DNA of 64,000 nt from Helicobacter bilis (GTDB taxonomy: Bacteria > Campylobacterota > Campylobacteria > Campylobacterales > Helicobacteraceae), in contig NZ_CP019645.1 in NCBI RefSeq assembly GCF_001999985.1, positions 1,798,001 through 1,862,000 of the forward strand, read 5' to 3'. Positions 17,472 to 26,233 of this stretch are shown piece by piece (within the stretch, counting starts at the first letter, position 1; every line of letters starts with the position of its first letter). Below the pieces are notes generated by a model, which saw only the letters and a program-made list of their open reading frames with translations, made no database searches and was not told where the DNA came from. A program made the position numbers and the translations under genes.

Positions 17472-18383
17472 ATGGATACAGAATCTAATCGTAAAAAAAA
17501 GTTATTTAAACTTCCAAAGATTCCTAAAAATTCTAGCTTTTTTATTATTCTTGCAATCCTTGCAGAAAGCTTTATCATCTATGCTAGTGTGCTTGTAAAG
17601 CTTACAGATATGTCGCCTATAAACTTAGGATTCTATCGCATAGTCTTGGCGTTGCCCGTTTTCTGGCTTATGGCAAATGCACGACAAAATGTGTTTAAAA
17701 TCCCATTCAAAGATATTGCTTTTATGATGCTTGCTGGAATCTTTTTTGCCTTTGATTTATTGTTTTTTAATATCGCATTGCGGCATACAAGCGTGGCAAA
17801 TGTGAATCTTTTTGGCTCTCTTGCGTGTTTCATTCTCATTCCTATTGGCATTTTCTTCTTCAAGGAAAAGTTTAGAAAAAGCCTTTTAATCGGGGCAATT
17901 GTGGCATTTTGTGGCATTGTTGTCTTGGTTGGCGGCAAGGGCGAGTTAAGTGTGGCAACGCCCTTTGGGGACTTTATGGCATTTTTAAGTGTGCTATGTT
18001 ATAGCTCATTTTTAGCTGTGATTTACTCACTAAGAAAACGATATGGGACTTTGGAGATTATGTTTTTTGCCTGCATTGGCTCAAGTCTTACACTTTTAGT
18101 CCTTGCCTTAATTTTTGAGGGCTTTGAAGTCCCAAAAGACATGAAAGACTTTGGTATAATCGCCCTTATTTCTTTATGCGGACAGGTGATTGGACAAGGA
18201 TTTTTTAACTATATTATGGGTAAAGTCAATACGCAAACTTCATCTCTTGTGCTACTTTTTTCTCCCATAATTGCGGCGTTAATGGGCTTTTTTATACTTG
18301 GTGAGAAACTTGGTATATTTGAAATATGCGGGATTTGCATTATACTTATTGGTGCGTATTTTGCAAAGAAGGAAAGTTATTAG
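17472..18383 (+). CDS. EamA/DMT-family inner-membrane transporter
   Basis: The product is a ten-helix drug/metabolite exporter. Two EamA repeats are visible. The first runs from FIILAILAESFIIYASVLVKL to SLLIGAIVAFCGIVVLVGG; the second runs from FGDFMAFLSVLCYSSFLAVIY to IFEICGICIILIGAYFAKKE. The latter includes the usual SSLVLLFSPIIAALMGFFILGE helix, the repeat signature before the last two helices. The start at 17472 gives 303 aa, a normal length; the longer frame from 17334 adds an unconvincing 46-residue leader. No strong ribosome-binding site precedes either start. Substrate unknown. Confidence 0.85.
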   Translation: MDTESNRKKKLFKLPKIPKNSSFFIILAILAESFIIYASVLVKLTDMSPINLGFYRIVLALPVFWLMANARQNVFKIPFKDIAFMMLAGIFFAFDLLFFNIALRHTSVANVNLFGSLACFILIPIGIFFFKEKFRKSLLIGAIVAFCGIVVLVGGKGELSVATPFGDFMAFLSVLCYSSFLAVIYSLRKRYGTLEIMFFACIGSSLTLLVLALIFEGFEVPKDMKDFGIIALISLCGQVIGQGFFNYIMGKVNTQTSSLVLLFSPIIAALMGFFILGEKLGIFEICGICIILIGAYFAKKESY

Positions 18384-18402
18384 GGTTTAGATAAGGCATT
18401 AT

Positions 18403-18451
18403 TATAATTTAGCTTCCAACCACACAAATATTAAGCAAAGTATATTATAAT
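18403..18451 (+). promoter_or_regulatory. Tandem candidate -10 boxes upstream of sodB
   Basis: TATAAT occurs at 18403-18408 and again at 18446-18451, each followed by T(T/A)TAGCTTC or a close variant, a short duplicated promoter-like block. The second is 32 nt before the sodB ATG. Confidence 0.5.
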
Positions 18452-18482
18452 ATAGCTTCATTTTAATTTTTCAGGAGATAAT

Positions 18483-19118
18483 ATGTTTGAATTAAGAAAA
18501 TTACCCTATGAGACTAATGCGTTTGGAGACTTCCTTACCCCTACGACTTTTGAATATCACTATGGTAAGCATCATCAAACTTATGTAACAAATCTAAATA
18601 ACCTTATCAAAGGTGGTGAGTTTGAAAATGCGGAATTGTATGATATTATCAAAAAGTCAAATGGTGGTCTTTTTAATAATGCCGCTCAAGTATATAACCA
18701 TGACTTCTACTGGGATTGCATCTCACCAAGTAAAACAGATATAAGTGCTGATTTGAGTGCAGCGATTAATGCAGAGTTTGGTTCGCTTGAAGGCTTTAAA
18801 GAGAAGTTTATACAAGCTGCGACAACTCTATTTGGTGCTGGTTGGTGCTGGCTTGTGTATAACTTGACTACAAAAAAGTTAGAAATCGTGCAAACAAGCA
18901 ATGCAGCAACACCTATCACAGATAATAAAGTGCCTTTGCTTGTGGTTGATGTGTGGGAACATGCTTACTATATTGATCATAAAAACGCGCGTCCTGCGTA
19001 TTTGGAGAAGTTTTTCTCACACATCCACTGGGCGTTTGTGTCAAGTGCGTATGAATGGGCAAAAAAGAATGGTGTAGAATCTATTAAATTCTATATTAAT
19101 GGCATTCATAAAAAATAA
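18483..19118 (+). CDS. sodB: Iron superoxide dismutase
   Basis: SodB dismutates superoxide in the cytoplasm. All family landmarks are present in 211 aa: the N-terminal metal-ligand segment FEYHYGKHHQTYVTNLN, NNAAQVYNHDFYW, LFGAGWCWLVYN and the ligand motif DVWEHAYYIDHKNARPAYLE. The AAQVYNH region and overall resemblance favour iron over manganese. CAGGAGA lies 6-7 nt before the ATG. The gene is monocistronic, with a duplicated -10-like region upstream and a hairpin after it. Confidence 0.97.
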   Translation: MFELRKLPYETNAFGDFLTPTTFEYHYGKHHQTYVTNLNNLIKGGEFENAELYDIIKKSNGGLFNNAAQVYNHDFYWDCISPSKTDISADLSAAINAEFGSLEGFKEKFIQAATTLFGAGWCWLVYNLTTKKLEIVQTSNAATPITDNKVPLLVVDVWEHAYYIDHKNARPAYLEKFFSHIHWAFVSSAYEWAKKNGVESIKFYINGIHKK

Positions 19119-19177
19119 CTTGCAATGTTAAGCACATAGACATTAAATAGAGATTTTATAATCTCTATAAATCCAAC

Positions 19178-19201
19178 AGCCAAGCTTTTGAAAGCTTGGC
19201 T
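19178..19201 (+). terminator. Stem-loop between convergent sodB and ugd
   Basis: AGCCAAGCTTT / AAAGCTTGGCT forms a perfect 11-bp stem with a 2-nt loop, 60 nt after the sodB stop. The T-run is weak on both sides, so factor-independent termination is uncertain, but the position between convergent genes fits a bidirectional terminator. Confidence 0.55.
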
Positions 19202-19265
19202 AACATATTCCGCAAAGATTCTCAATCTTTTTGCATTGAGATTTCAAATATACTTAATCTAGTTT

Positions 19266-20855
19266 TTATGATTCTATATTTCCAACGCCTATTTGATAAT
19301 ACTTAAAGCCCTTAGATTCTAAGCCACAATGCTGGTAAATATTTCGCCCATCAAAGATAACAGGCTCTTTTAACAGCTTTGCTATTTCGCCAAAATCAGG
19401 GCTTCTAAACTCCCGCCATTCAGTCAGCAGCACTAACGCTGCACAGCCCTGCAACGCACTATATTTACTCTCCATAAATGTAATAGAAGATAATTTATCT
19501 TTGAGATAGAATCTCGCTTGTTCGTATGCCTTTGGGTCATAGGCTTGTATCCTCGCTCCACGCTTAGTTAGCTCATCTATTAACACCAAAGAGCTTGCCT
19601 CACGCATATCATCAGTCTCTGGCTTAAAGCTAAGCCCCCATACACAAAAGCTAAGCCCTTGTAAGTTCTCCCCAAAATGCCTAACAATCTTTTCTACCAA
19701 CAGCATTTTTTGCTTTTCATTGACTTCTTGCACCGCCTGCAAAATCTTTGCCGTGTAGCCCACATCTTTTGCACTTTTTTCCAATGCTCTTACATCTTTA
19801 GGGAAGCAGCTCCCCCCATACCCACAGCCCGGATAAATAAAGCTATATCCTATGCGTGAGTCGCTGCCTATGCCCTGTCGCACATCATTGATATTTGCCC
19901 CCACACGCTCACAGATTTGACTCATCTCATTAATAAAACTAATCTTTGTAGCAAGCATCGCATTTGCCGCATATTTTGTCATCTCCGCAGATTCTATCCC
20001 CATAGCAATGAGCCTATCACTTTTCAATAAAAATGGCGCATACAAGGCTTTCATCACTTCTAATGCCCTTGTAGAATCTGTGCCGATAACCACTCTATCT
20101 GGACTCATAAAGTCTTTAATCGCAACGCCTTCTTTGAGAAATTCAGGATTACTTACGACATCAAAGGCGATGGGTTGCATTTCAGTTGAGTGATGAATGT
20201 TAGATTCTAAAAAATCATCGTTGTTTTCATTATTTTCTTTTCGCAAAAAGGAATTTTGTTCTGCTTCTTTTTTTTGAGCTAAGGGGGAGGGGCTTGAATT
20301 AGGCGAGGTCGCTCTCTCCCCCTTAGCAATCCCCCACCCCGACAACGCCTCTAAAGTGGGCGTTTCACTTTGTGAATCGCTACTATGATTACCCAAAGAC
20401 GAATTGCCTTGACAAGCTGAATGCCTCCCCCTTTTAATTAACACAGATTCTATGATTCTTCTCACCTCTCTAGCCGTTCCCACCGGCACCGTGCTTTTAT
20501 CCACCACCACGACATATTCTCGCTCTATATGACTGCCAATGTCTTGTGCCACAGCTTTAACAAAACTTAAATCCGCACTGCCATCTTCACCCATCGGTGT
20601 GCCAACAGCGATAAAAATCACTTCCGCATTTGAGATAGCTTCCTTTTTATCCGTGCTAAAACGCAAAGTTTTAAGCCTAGCATTCTCACGCACCATTTCT
20701 TCTAAGCCCGGCTCATAGATAGGGATTTTGCCTTGCTTTAAAGATTCTATCTTTTTAGAATCTACATCAAGGCAAATCACTTCATTTCCCATTTGGGCAA
20801 AACACGCCCCAGCCACAAGCCCTACATACCCACTACCAATAATCGTAACCTGCAT
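19266..20855 (-). CDS. ugd: UDP-glucose 6-dehydrogenase with a ~90-aa insert
   Basis: Ugd oxidises UDP-glucose to UDP-glucuronate with two NAD+, supplying uronic acid for surface polysaccharide. The NAD-binding motif is GSGYVGLVAG (7-16). AVGTPMGEDGSAD, DKSTVPVGTARE, VSNPEFLKEGVAIKDFMSPDR and the catalytic-cysteine motif GCGYGGSCFPKD follow, and CVWGLSFKPETDDMREA marks the C-terminal domain. Residues about 142-229 (RGRHSACQG...STEMQP) interrupt the join between KSTVPVGT and VSNPEF and are rich in Ser/Asn/Glu. The DNA there forms a 12-bp GC-rich stem (20278-20327). Length is 529 aa against about 440. Active-site residues are intact. Confidence 0.93.
   Translation of the reverse strand: MQVTIIGSGYVGLVAGACFAQMGNEVICLDVDSKKIESLKQGKIPIYEPGLEEMVRENARLKTLRFSTDKKEAISNAEVIFIAVGTPMGEDGSADLSFVKAVAQDIGSHIEREYVVVVDKSTVPVGTAREVRRIIESVLIKRGRHSACQGNSSLGNHSSDSQSETPTLEALSGWGIAKGERATSPNSSPSPLAQKKEAEQNSFLRKENNENNDDFLESNIHHSTEMQPIAFDVVSNPEFLKEGVAIKDFMSPDRVVIGTDSTRALEVMKALYAPFLLKSDRLIAMGIESAEMTKYAANAMLATKISFINEMSQICERVGANINDVRQGIGSDSRIGYSFIYPGCGYGGSCFPKDVRALEKSAKDVGYTAKILQAVQEVNEKQKMLLVEKIVRHFGENLQGLSFCVWGLSFKPETDDMREASSLVLIDELTKRGARIQAYDPKAYEQARFYLKDKLSSITFMESKYSALQGCAALVLLTEWREFRSPDFGEIAKLLKEPVIFDGRNIYQHCGLESKGFKYYQIGVGNIES
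20278..20327. repeat. GC-rich inverted repeat in the ugd insert
   Basis: GCTAAGGGGGAG (20278-20289) pairs perfectly with CTCCCCCTTAGC (20316-20327) across a 26-nt loop, inside the extra coding segment of ugd. The local base composition differs sharply from the surrounding gene, as expected of inserted DNA. Confidence 0.75.
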
Positions 20856-21048
20856 TTGTATCCTTTATATGCTATCAACTCGATATATTTTAATAAAAGC
20901 TAAATTATAACAAACCTTATACAATATCCTTTAGCAAATACATTTAGATTCCAAACAATACGGCTAAAACTAAGTCTAATATCTATCTCATCTCTTTCAC
21001 CGCATTATTATGCTAAAATTATCACTATATTTTAGCATAAGGGGCGTA

Positions 21049-22443
21049 ATGCAGCAGGTATTGCTTGATACTTCAATTATCCTTGATAACACACAGAATC
21101 TCATTGATTTACACAACAAAAATATGGAACTTTTTATTACAGATATTGTTTTAGAAGAGCTTGATAGGAAAAAGGATCAGCAAAGTGAGAGTGGCTATTT
21201 TGCGCGTGAGTTTTTCCGCCGCATTCACAATGTTTCAAAAGAGAGTATGACAAGTATCACACCACAGCTTTCAACAGACTATATTACTTGTATTGTATTT
21301 CAGGCACAAGATATTTGTGTGCCACTTTTTGTGATTACACGCACGATATATCGCACGGCACATAGCGATTATGGCTTTAATGATGCGCGCCTTAGAGAGA
21401 TTGCAAAGGATTATAGGCTATTGTTGCTTACAAATGACATTGCTTTGCGTGTGCGATCCATGATAGAAAATATAGAATCTTCCTCACTTAATCAAGCCGC
21501 AATCGCTAGTCCAAAAGAAATCAGCTTTATCCATAAAATAGAGTTATTGCGAGATGGTAGCGATACAGAAGAGTTTAGTCAAAGCGATACTTTTAAAAAG
21601 TTGAGTAATTGGCATATTTTTGAAATCAATGAGATGGATATGACTGATAGTATGCGGTATGAAACGGGGAGAAAGCACTTTGGCATTAAGCAAAATGACA
21701 CACTTGAAATACTTGATTTAGATTCTATTATTGCCACACAAAAGCCCTATATATTGCCGCTAAATGTCGAGCAAAAACTCGCCTATGCGATCCTTTTACA
21801 TGCGAATAATTATGTAAGCATTATCACAGGTAGCACAGGGAGTGGCAAGACTTTAACAGCACTTCAAGCGGGTATTGCACTGCAAAAAATGGGCGTTGTC
21901 GATGGCATCGTGTATTTGCGAAACACCATCACAGCAAATGATAAGGAAGCAGAGCTTGGTTTTAGAAAAGGTGATGAAGACCAGAAGCTACATTATTTTA
22001 TGTATCCCTTATTTAGTAGCATAAACTTCATTATCGAGCGTTTAAAGGAGCATTCCCTTGCAAAGCGTATCGAATATAAAGGTGAGAGTAAAGGCTTTGA
22101 TAAAGAGCATGCAACGCAATATTTTCTTGATAAACACCGCATTGAAGTTATGGATATAGCACATGCTAGAGGTATCACGCTACATAATAAATTTGTGATT
22201 TTCGATGAGGTGCAAAATGCTTCTGATGCGACCATTAAGCTTATAGGCACGCGTATGGGAGAGAAAAGTCGCATTGTATTTCTTGGTGATTACAATCAGA
22301 TCGATCACCCCTATCTTAGCCGCTTGCGTAATGGGGCTTTAAGTCTATTATTAAAAGCACAAAAAGATGATTTTATATTTGGCTTACAATTAAAGCATAC
22401 TATACGAAGTGAAATCGCTAGCTGGTTTGATTCTAATTTTTAG
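21049..22443 (+). CDS. PIN-PhoH ATPase
   Basis: The N-terminal PIN-like nuclease domain (VLLDTSIILDN, LFITDIVLEELDRKKD, LLLTNDIALRVR) is joined to a PhoH ATPase with Walker A TGSTGSGKTLTALQAG and Walker B FVIFDEVQNAS. A C-terminal SRIVFLGDYNQIDHPYLS arginine/sensor segment follows. Such PhoH2-type proteins couple RNA cleavage to ATP-driven unwinding. The start at 21049 was chosen because AAGGGG lies just upstream, giving about 464 aa. The frame from 21010 lacks a ribosome-binding site. The gene stands alone between ugd and the pse genes. Confidence 0.9.
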   Translation: MQQVLLDTSIILDNTQNLIDLHNKNMELFITDIVLEELDRKKDQQSESGYFAREFFRRIHNVSKESMTSITPQLSTDYITCIVFQAQDICVPLFVITRTIYRTAHSDYGFNDARLREIAKDYRLLLLTNDIALRVRSMIENIESSSLNQAAIASPKEISFIHKIELLRDGSDTEEFSQSDTFKKLSNWHIFEINEMDMTDSMRYETGRKHFGIKQNDTLEILDLDSIIATQKPYILPLNVEQKLAYAILLHANNYVSIITGSTGSGKTLTALQAGIALQKMGVVDGIVYLRNTITANDKEAELGFRKGDEDQKLHYFMYPLFSSINFIIERLKEHSLAKRIEYKGESKGFDKEHATQYFLDKHRIEVMDIAHARGITLHNKFVIFDEVQNASDATIKLIGTRMGEKSRIVFLGDYNQIDHPYLSRLRNGALSLLLKAQKDDFIFGLQLKHTIRSEIASWFDSNF

Positions 22444-22559
22444 TTGCTTAGTGTAATGTGAGCAAAACTCTTAATCTCTTGATTAAGGCTATCTGGAGCT
22501 ACAATATCATACTTTAAAATTTAAACTCGCATAAGCTTTCTAAGACACAAAATTCCCAA

Positions 22560-24179
22560 TCACTCTAAATGTGGATTTTTCATGCCATAAAGTAAGACAT
22601 TATGGAAAGTTTCAGCGTTGTTTTCATAGACTCTAAAGCCATTTTGTAAAGTGCCAAGATAGGAAAAACCTTCTTTTTCATAGAAATTTAGTGCATGTGT
22701 GTTTGTGGCAACGACTTCAAGATAAAGCATGTAAAGATTATAATGGCAAAAAGCAATATGCTGTATCATCTGCATGAGTATATGCCCATATCGCTTCGTT
22801 TTATGTTTTGCTAAAAATGGATTTTTATAGATTCCAAGATAGGCGTTTTTGTGCTTGAGATTAATGCGTGAAAAGCTAATGACACCTATATCATGCGTAG
22901 TGTTTCCATCTATCGTTTGTAAAGATTCTATGTCTTTTACAAGGAAATATCTAGCATGTTCATCATAGGGCAAGGATTGCAAAAAGTTAATATGTGCTTG
23001 TTCGCTAATTACGCTACTGCCATACATTCTCTCTCGCACAAAAGGGTGATTCCTATATGTGAGTATATTCATAGAATCTTTATGGCTTAGGTTGCAAAAA
23101 TCAAATGCACTGTATCCATCAAGCTGAAAGTTTTTTGCTTTTATCTCTTGTTTAGCTTTTAGTGTGTGATTAAGTGCATTAAAGATTAACCCTGTAACAA
23201 AGTCTTTTATATGTGTGCCAATCTCTGGCTTTAAGGTGTTGTCAGAATCTAGACTTTCAAATATCGTGGGTTGCAGGGGCAGTGTGATTGTGCGGATTAG
23301 ATTCTGCTTTTCTAATGTGCTTATTTGTATGTCTTGATTTGTCGCTAGATTTATTGCAAAGACTTTTGGGCAGAGTTTCAAAGATTCAAATAAGATTCCA
23401 CCGCCTGATACAATGCAATGCTTTGCTTTTGCTAAAAGTGTGGCAACTTCTGCATGTGTGATGTTAGAATAGATTCTATAAGGATTCATAGAATCTATGT
23501 TGTCGCATAGATATTTGCTTTTAAGCAAACTGCCCTTATAATTGGGTCCAACAACCACTACAATGCTTTTTGCAAAGCTTAGTAACTGCGTAAAAATCTC
23601 ACTACTTATATCCTTAGAATCTTCACCACCTAAACATACAAAAAATTCACTCTCTCTCTTACTATTTGTAATATCTAGGCTATACAAAAATGGGTGCAAT
23701 AACGCATACTTTAAGCCTGAAAATATATGCTCTCTTATATCACTATCTATTGTCTGTGTGTTATAGAATCCATTGAGATTAAGTAAAAAAAGCTTTGCCT
23801 TTGTGTTATTTCTCTCTCTCACAATGCGTTTTAAAAACTCAAAATGTCTGCCATCATCATCAAAGATTACAAGCACATTGCTAGATTCTAAAAAAGGGGT
23901 AAAATCACATATTTGATAACTATCGATGATACAAATATCGCTATGAAGTAGTGAAGGATTTTCTATCTCTTCCCATTGCAATGCAAGTGGATAACATGCT
24001 GCTTCTTTACCTTCAATCCTGCCTTGTGTTGCGATAAAATCCTTAAAAGTCGCATTCCCTCGCACAAAAAAATCGACATTATACCCCATACTAACAAACA
24101 CTCTAGCAAGATTATAGCACCTTGCGACATGTCCTAAACCTAAGCCTTTTTCACTCTCTGTTAATATGCGTATTTTCAT
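22560..24179 (-). CDS. pseG: Fused PseG-PseH: UDP-sugar hydrolase plus N-acetyltransferase of pseudaminic acid synthesis
   Basis: Two steps of CMP-pseudaminic acid synthesis are carried on one 539-aa chain. Residues 1 to about 345 are PseG, the hydrolase that removes UDP (RILTESEKGLGLGHVARC, VVGPNYKG, SGGGILFESLKLCPKVFAINLA). Residues about 350-535 are a GNAT acetyltransferase of the PseH type (MNILTYRNHPFVRERMYGSS, ISEQAHINFLQSLPYDEHARYF, YLEVVATNTHALNFYEKEGF). In H. pylori these are separate genes. The fusion should keep the sequential reactions together. The start overlaps the pseF stop by 4 nt (ATGA). Pseudaminic acid decorates flagellin, so motility is the likely output. Confidence 0.9.
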   Translation of the reverse strand: MKIRILTESEKGLGLGHVARCYNLARVFVSMGYNVDFFVRGNATFKDFIATQGRIEGKEAACYPLALQWEEIENPSLLHSDICIIDSYQICDFTPFLESSNVLVIFDDDGRHFEFLKRIVRERNNTKAKLFLLNLNGFYNTQTIDSDIREHIFSGLKYALLHPFLYSLDITNSKRESEFFVCLGGEDSKDISSEIFTQLLSFAKSIVVVVGPNYKGSLLKSKYLCDNIDSMNPYRIYSNITHAEVATLLAKAKHCIVSGGGILFESLKLCPKVFAINLATNQDIQISTLEKQNLIRTITLPLQPTIFESLDSDNTLKPEIGTHIKDFVTGLIFNALNHTLKAKQEIKAKNFQLDGYSAFDFCNLSHKDSMNILTYRNHPFVRERMYGSSVISEQAHINFLQSLPYDEHARYFLVKDIESLQTIDGNTTHDIGVISFSRINLKHKNAYLGIYKNPFLAKHKTKRYGHILMQMIQHIAFCHYNLYMLYLEVVATNTHALNFYEKEGFSYLGTLQNGFRVYENNAETFHNVLLYGMKNPHLE

Positions 24180-25264
24180 TCCCCGCCCTTATTGATATAG
24201 CTAAAAAGACTCTCTGCAATCGCTAAATCAAGCATAGTATCAATATCATGTGCGTGCTGCATGGCAATCCCCATACTTTTATCCCCAAGTAAAGGAATCT
24301 CTCTTAAGAAACTCTCTGCCCTGCCCAAATAAAACTGCCCCGCATCGATAAAAGCCTGTGGCAAATCCTGCGAACGAGTGCCTATAAACTCTGGGAATAA
24401 GAAGTTTAAATGCCTAGACTTATCAAGGCAAAAAGAGCGGAATGTCTTTGAGGCTTCAAGCATGGCGACTATATAGGCTGTGTTTGGATTCTTATCAAGC
24501 ATAAAGCAAGATTCTAAAATAATCTCTTCTGTGGCAAACATCGCTGTGGCATAAAGGCATAGGACTTTTGAGTGTGGGAATATTTGCAATGCGGGTTTAT
24601 TTTGTGTTGTGTTTTTATCGCTTTGCAAGATATTATTTATATGTGGTAAATCTTTTGTGTGGGATGATTGAGTATGTTTAGAATCACTTGTATTTGCATT
24701 TTCTGTGCTTTGTGCGTGATTGTTAGATTCTAGTTTCTTGTCAAATTCTATGTGGGCTGATGGGTTTAGAATAGAATTTTTAGAATCTAAAATCCTATCA
24801 TGTTGAGCCTTTGAAAAAGGTGAAATATCTCTATTTGATATGCTAGATATTTCTCTACACTGAATATGACAATCACTAGAATCTAAACTCTTATTATTTT
24901 GTGATTTATGTCTAAGTGTATTAGAATCAAATAAACTAGAGAAAAGCAACTTAGAATCTAATAATCCCTTATCAAAAGAATCAACCTTGATAAAAGGCAA
25001 TAAAGCATGGATAATCACAGGTAAAGTCGGTGTCATATCATCTGCTAAGGCTTTATCTCTAAGCAATGGATATGCCCCTAAGTTTTTAGCAAACTCCAGC
25101 ATAGAGTAGTCATCACTGCTTACAATCACATTATCACTCAGCCTTCTTGCTAAATCTATACTTCTCTCAAGCATAGGTATGCCACAAAAGGGCTGCATAT
25201 TTTTTCTAGGAATCCTTTTGCTACCACCACGAGCTGGGATAATCACACAATCAATTTGTTTCAC
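24176..25264 (-). CDS. pseF: Pseudaminic acid cytidylyltransferase PseF with a ~130-aa insert
   Basis: PseF activates pseudaminic acid to the CMP sugar. The N-terminal CTP-binding loop IIPARGGSKRIPRKNMQPFCG, VSSDDYSMLEFAKNLGA and RDKALADDMTP, and the C-terminal LCLYATAMFATEEII and DAGQFYLGRAE, define the family. Between residues about 98 and 228 lies an Asn/Ser/His/Asp-rich insert that contains a palindromic element (encoded residues about 132-157, CHIQCREISS...AQHDR). The protein is 362 aa, the family about 230. The start is GTG. It is the first gene of a two-gene operon with pseG-pseH. Confidence 0.9.
   Translation of the reverse strand: MKQIDCVIIPARGGSKRIPRKNMQPFCGIPMLERSIDLARRLSDNVIVSSDDYSMLEFAKNLGAYPLLRDKALADDMTPTLPVIIHALLPFIKVDSFDKGLLDSKLLFSSLFDSNTLRHKSQNNKSLDSSDCHIQCREISSISNRDISPFSKAQHDRILDSKNSILNPSAHIEFDKKLESNNHAQSTENANTSDSKHTQSSHTKDLPHINNILQSDKNTTQNKPALQIFPHSKVLCLYATAMFATEEIILESCFMLDKNPNTAYIVAMLEASKTFRSFCLDKSRHLNFLFPEFIGTRSQDLPQAFIDAGQFYLGRAESFLREIPLLGDKSMGIAMQHAHDIDTMLDLAIAESLFSYINKGGE
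24796..24871 (-). repeat. Palindromic element copy 3 (in pseF)
   Basis: On the coding strand the copy runs from TGTCATATTCAGTG to AAGGCTCAACATGATA and encodes CHIQCREISSISNRDISPF. It has the same orientation and phase relative to its gene as the other copies. Confidence 0.85.
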
Positions 25265-25395
25265 ACATATTCCTTAAATGTCATTAACATGTGATAAGCA
25301 AATCCCATTCACTCTAGCACAAAAGATTCACAAACAAGCCTCAATCGTTATAAAACTTACAGAAATCTTGCAATATGTAAAGTCATATCACCACA

Positions 25396-26175
25396 CTAAA
25401 ACCAAGGCATTACATCAGTTGCAGTGCGTTTGCGGATATTTTTCATTTGATAGAATCCAATAATCCACAATATAAGAGCCGCAACAATAACCAACCAACC
25501 GATAAAAATAACTGCTGTTATGCTTCCAATAATATTTGCATAGAAAGCCCAAAGCAAGAATTTCTGCTCGGTAACAAAAGCTAATTCTCTAAAAAATAAG
25601 AGATTATATACAAGTGCCGCAATACTACCAACAATAAGCAATATCACCGCTACAACAAGCCCAAATCCACCATCCGAGCTATAAGCCATACCCCCAAGTA
25701 ACGCAGTTCCACCAAAAATCATAGCCAAAATAAGTGCCACCACCACAACCGCGATAGAGAGAATAAAGTTTTTAAACAAAGTTGGGCTTTCACTTGTGCG
25801 TTTTGTCCCAAGCACAGCCAACACAAACAGCACAAACCCAGCAATTATCAAAACACCTCCAAGCACCCAGCCTAAAAATGGAATCAAAAAAATAAAGTTC
25901 CCACCAAAATAAAGCCCAATGCTAAGTAAAAACTTAAAGCGAATACTTTGTGTGTCATTTGCCATAAGCTGCCCTTGAAGATTTGCCATATTAATGCTGC
26001 CACCTGTGATAAAAATGTTTTTTGCCACCTTTTCACTCGCTTCAAAATCCACCTCACAGCCCGTGAGATTTTCCACACTCCTACCCTCTAGATTTGACAC
26101 ATCACTTGCTTCAAAAGTGTAGCGATTGCCATCTTCACCGCTGATTAAATTTGGTGCTAAAACTTTACCTTTCAT
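25396..26175 (-). CDS. Membrane protein with N-terminal small beta domain
   Basis: The 259-aa product has an N-terminal soluble stretch of about 60 residues (KGKVLAPNLISGEDGNRYTF...) with a cold-shock/OB-like look. It is followed by five or six hydrophobic helices (LLSIGLYFGGNFIFLIPFLGWVLGG, FILSIAVVVVALILAMIFGG, GLVVAVILLIVGSIAALVYN, IIGSITAVIFIGWLVIVAALIL). The C-terminal part resembles DUF996-type membrane proteins (tentative). Function unknown. It lies between the pse operon and the ArsB-like gene with its own AAGG ribosome-binding site. No catalytic motif is seen. Confidence 0.65.
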   Translation of the reverse strand: MKGKVLAPNLISGEDGNRYTFEASDVSNLEGRSVENLTGCEVDFEASEKVAKNIFITGGSINMANLQGQLMANDTQSIRFKFLLSIGLYFGGNFIFLIPFLGWVLGGVLIIAGFVLFVLAVLGTKRTSESPTLFKNFILSIAVVVVALILAMIFGGTALLGGMAYSSDGGFGLVVAVILLIVGSIAALVYNLLFFRELAFVTEQKFLLWAFYANIIGSITAVIFIGWLVIVAALILWIIGFYQMKNIRKRTATDVMPWF

Positions 26176-26233
26176 AGTTGCCCTTTTTCTTAAAATAAAG
26201 CTAGAATTGTAGTATTTTAAGATTAATTTAAAC

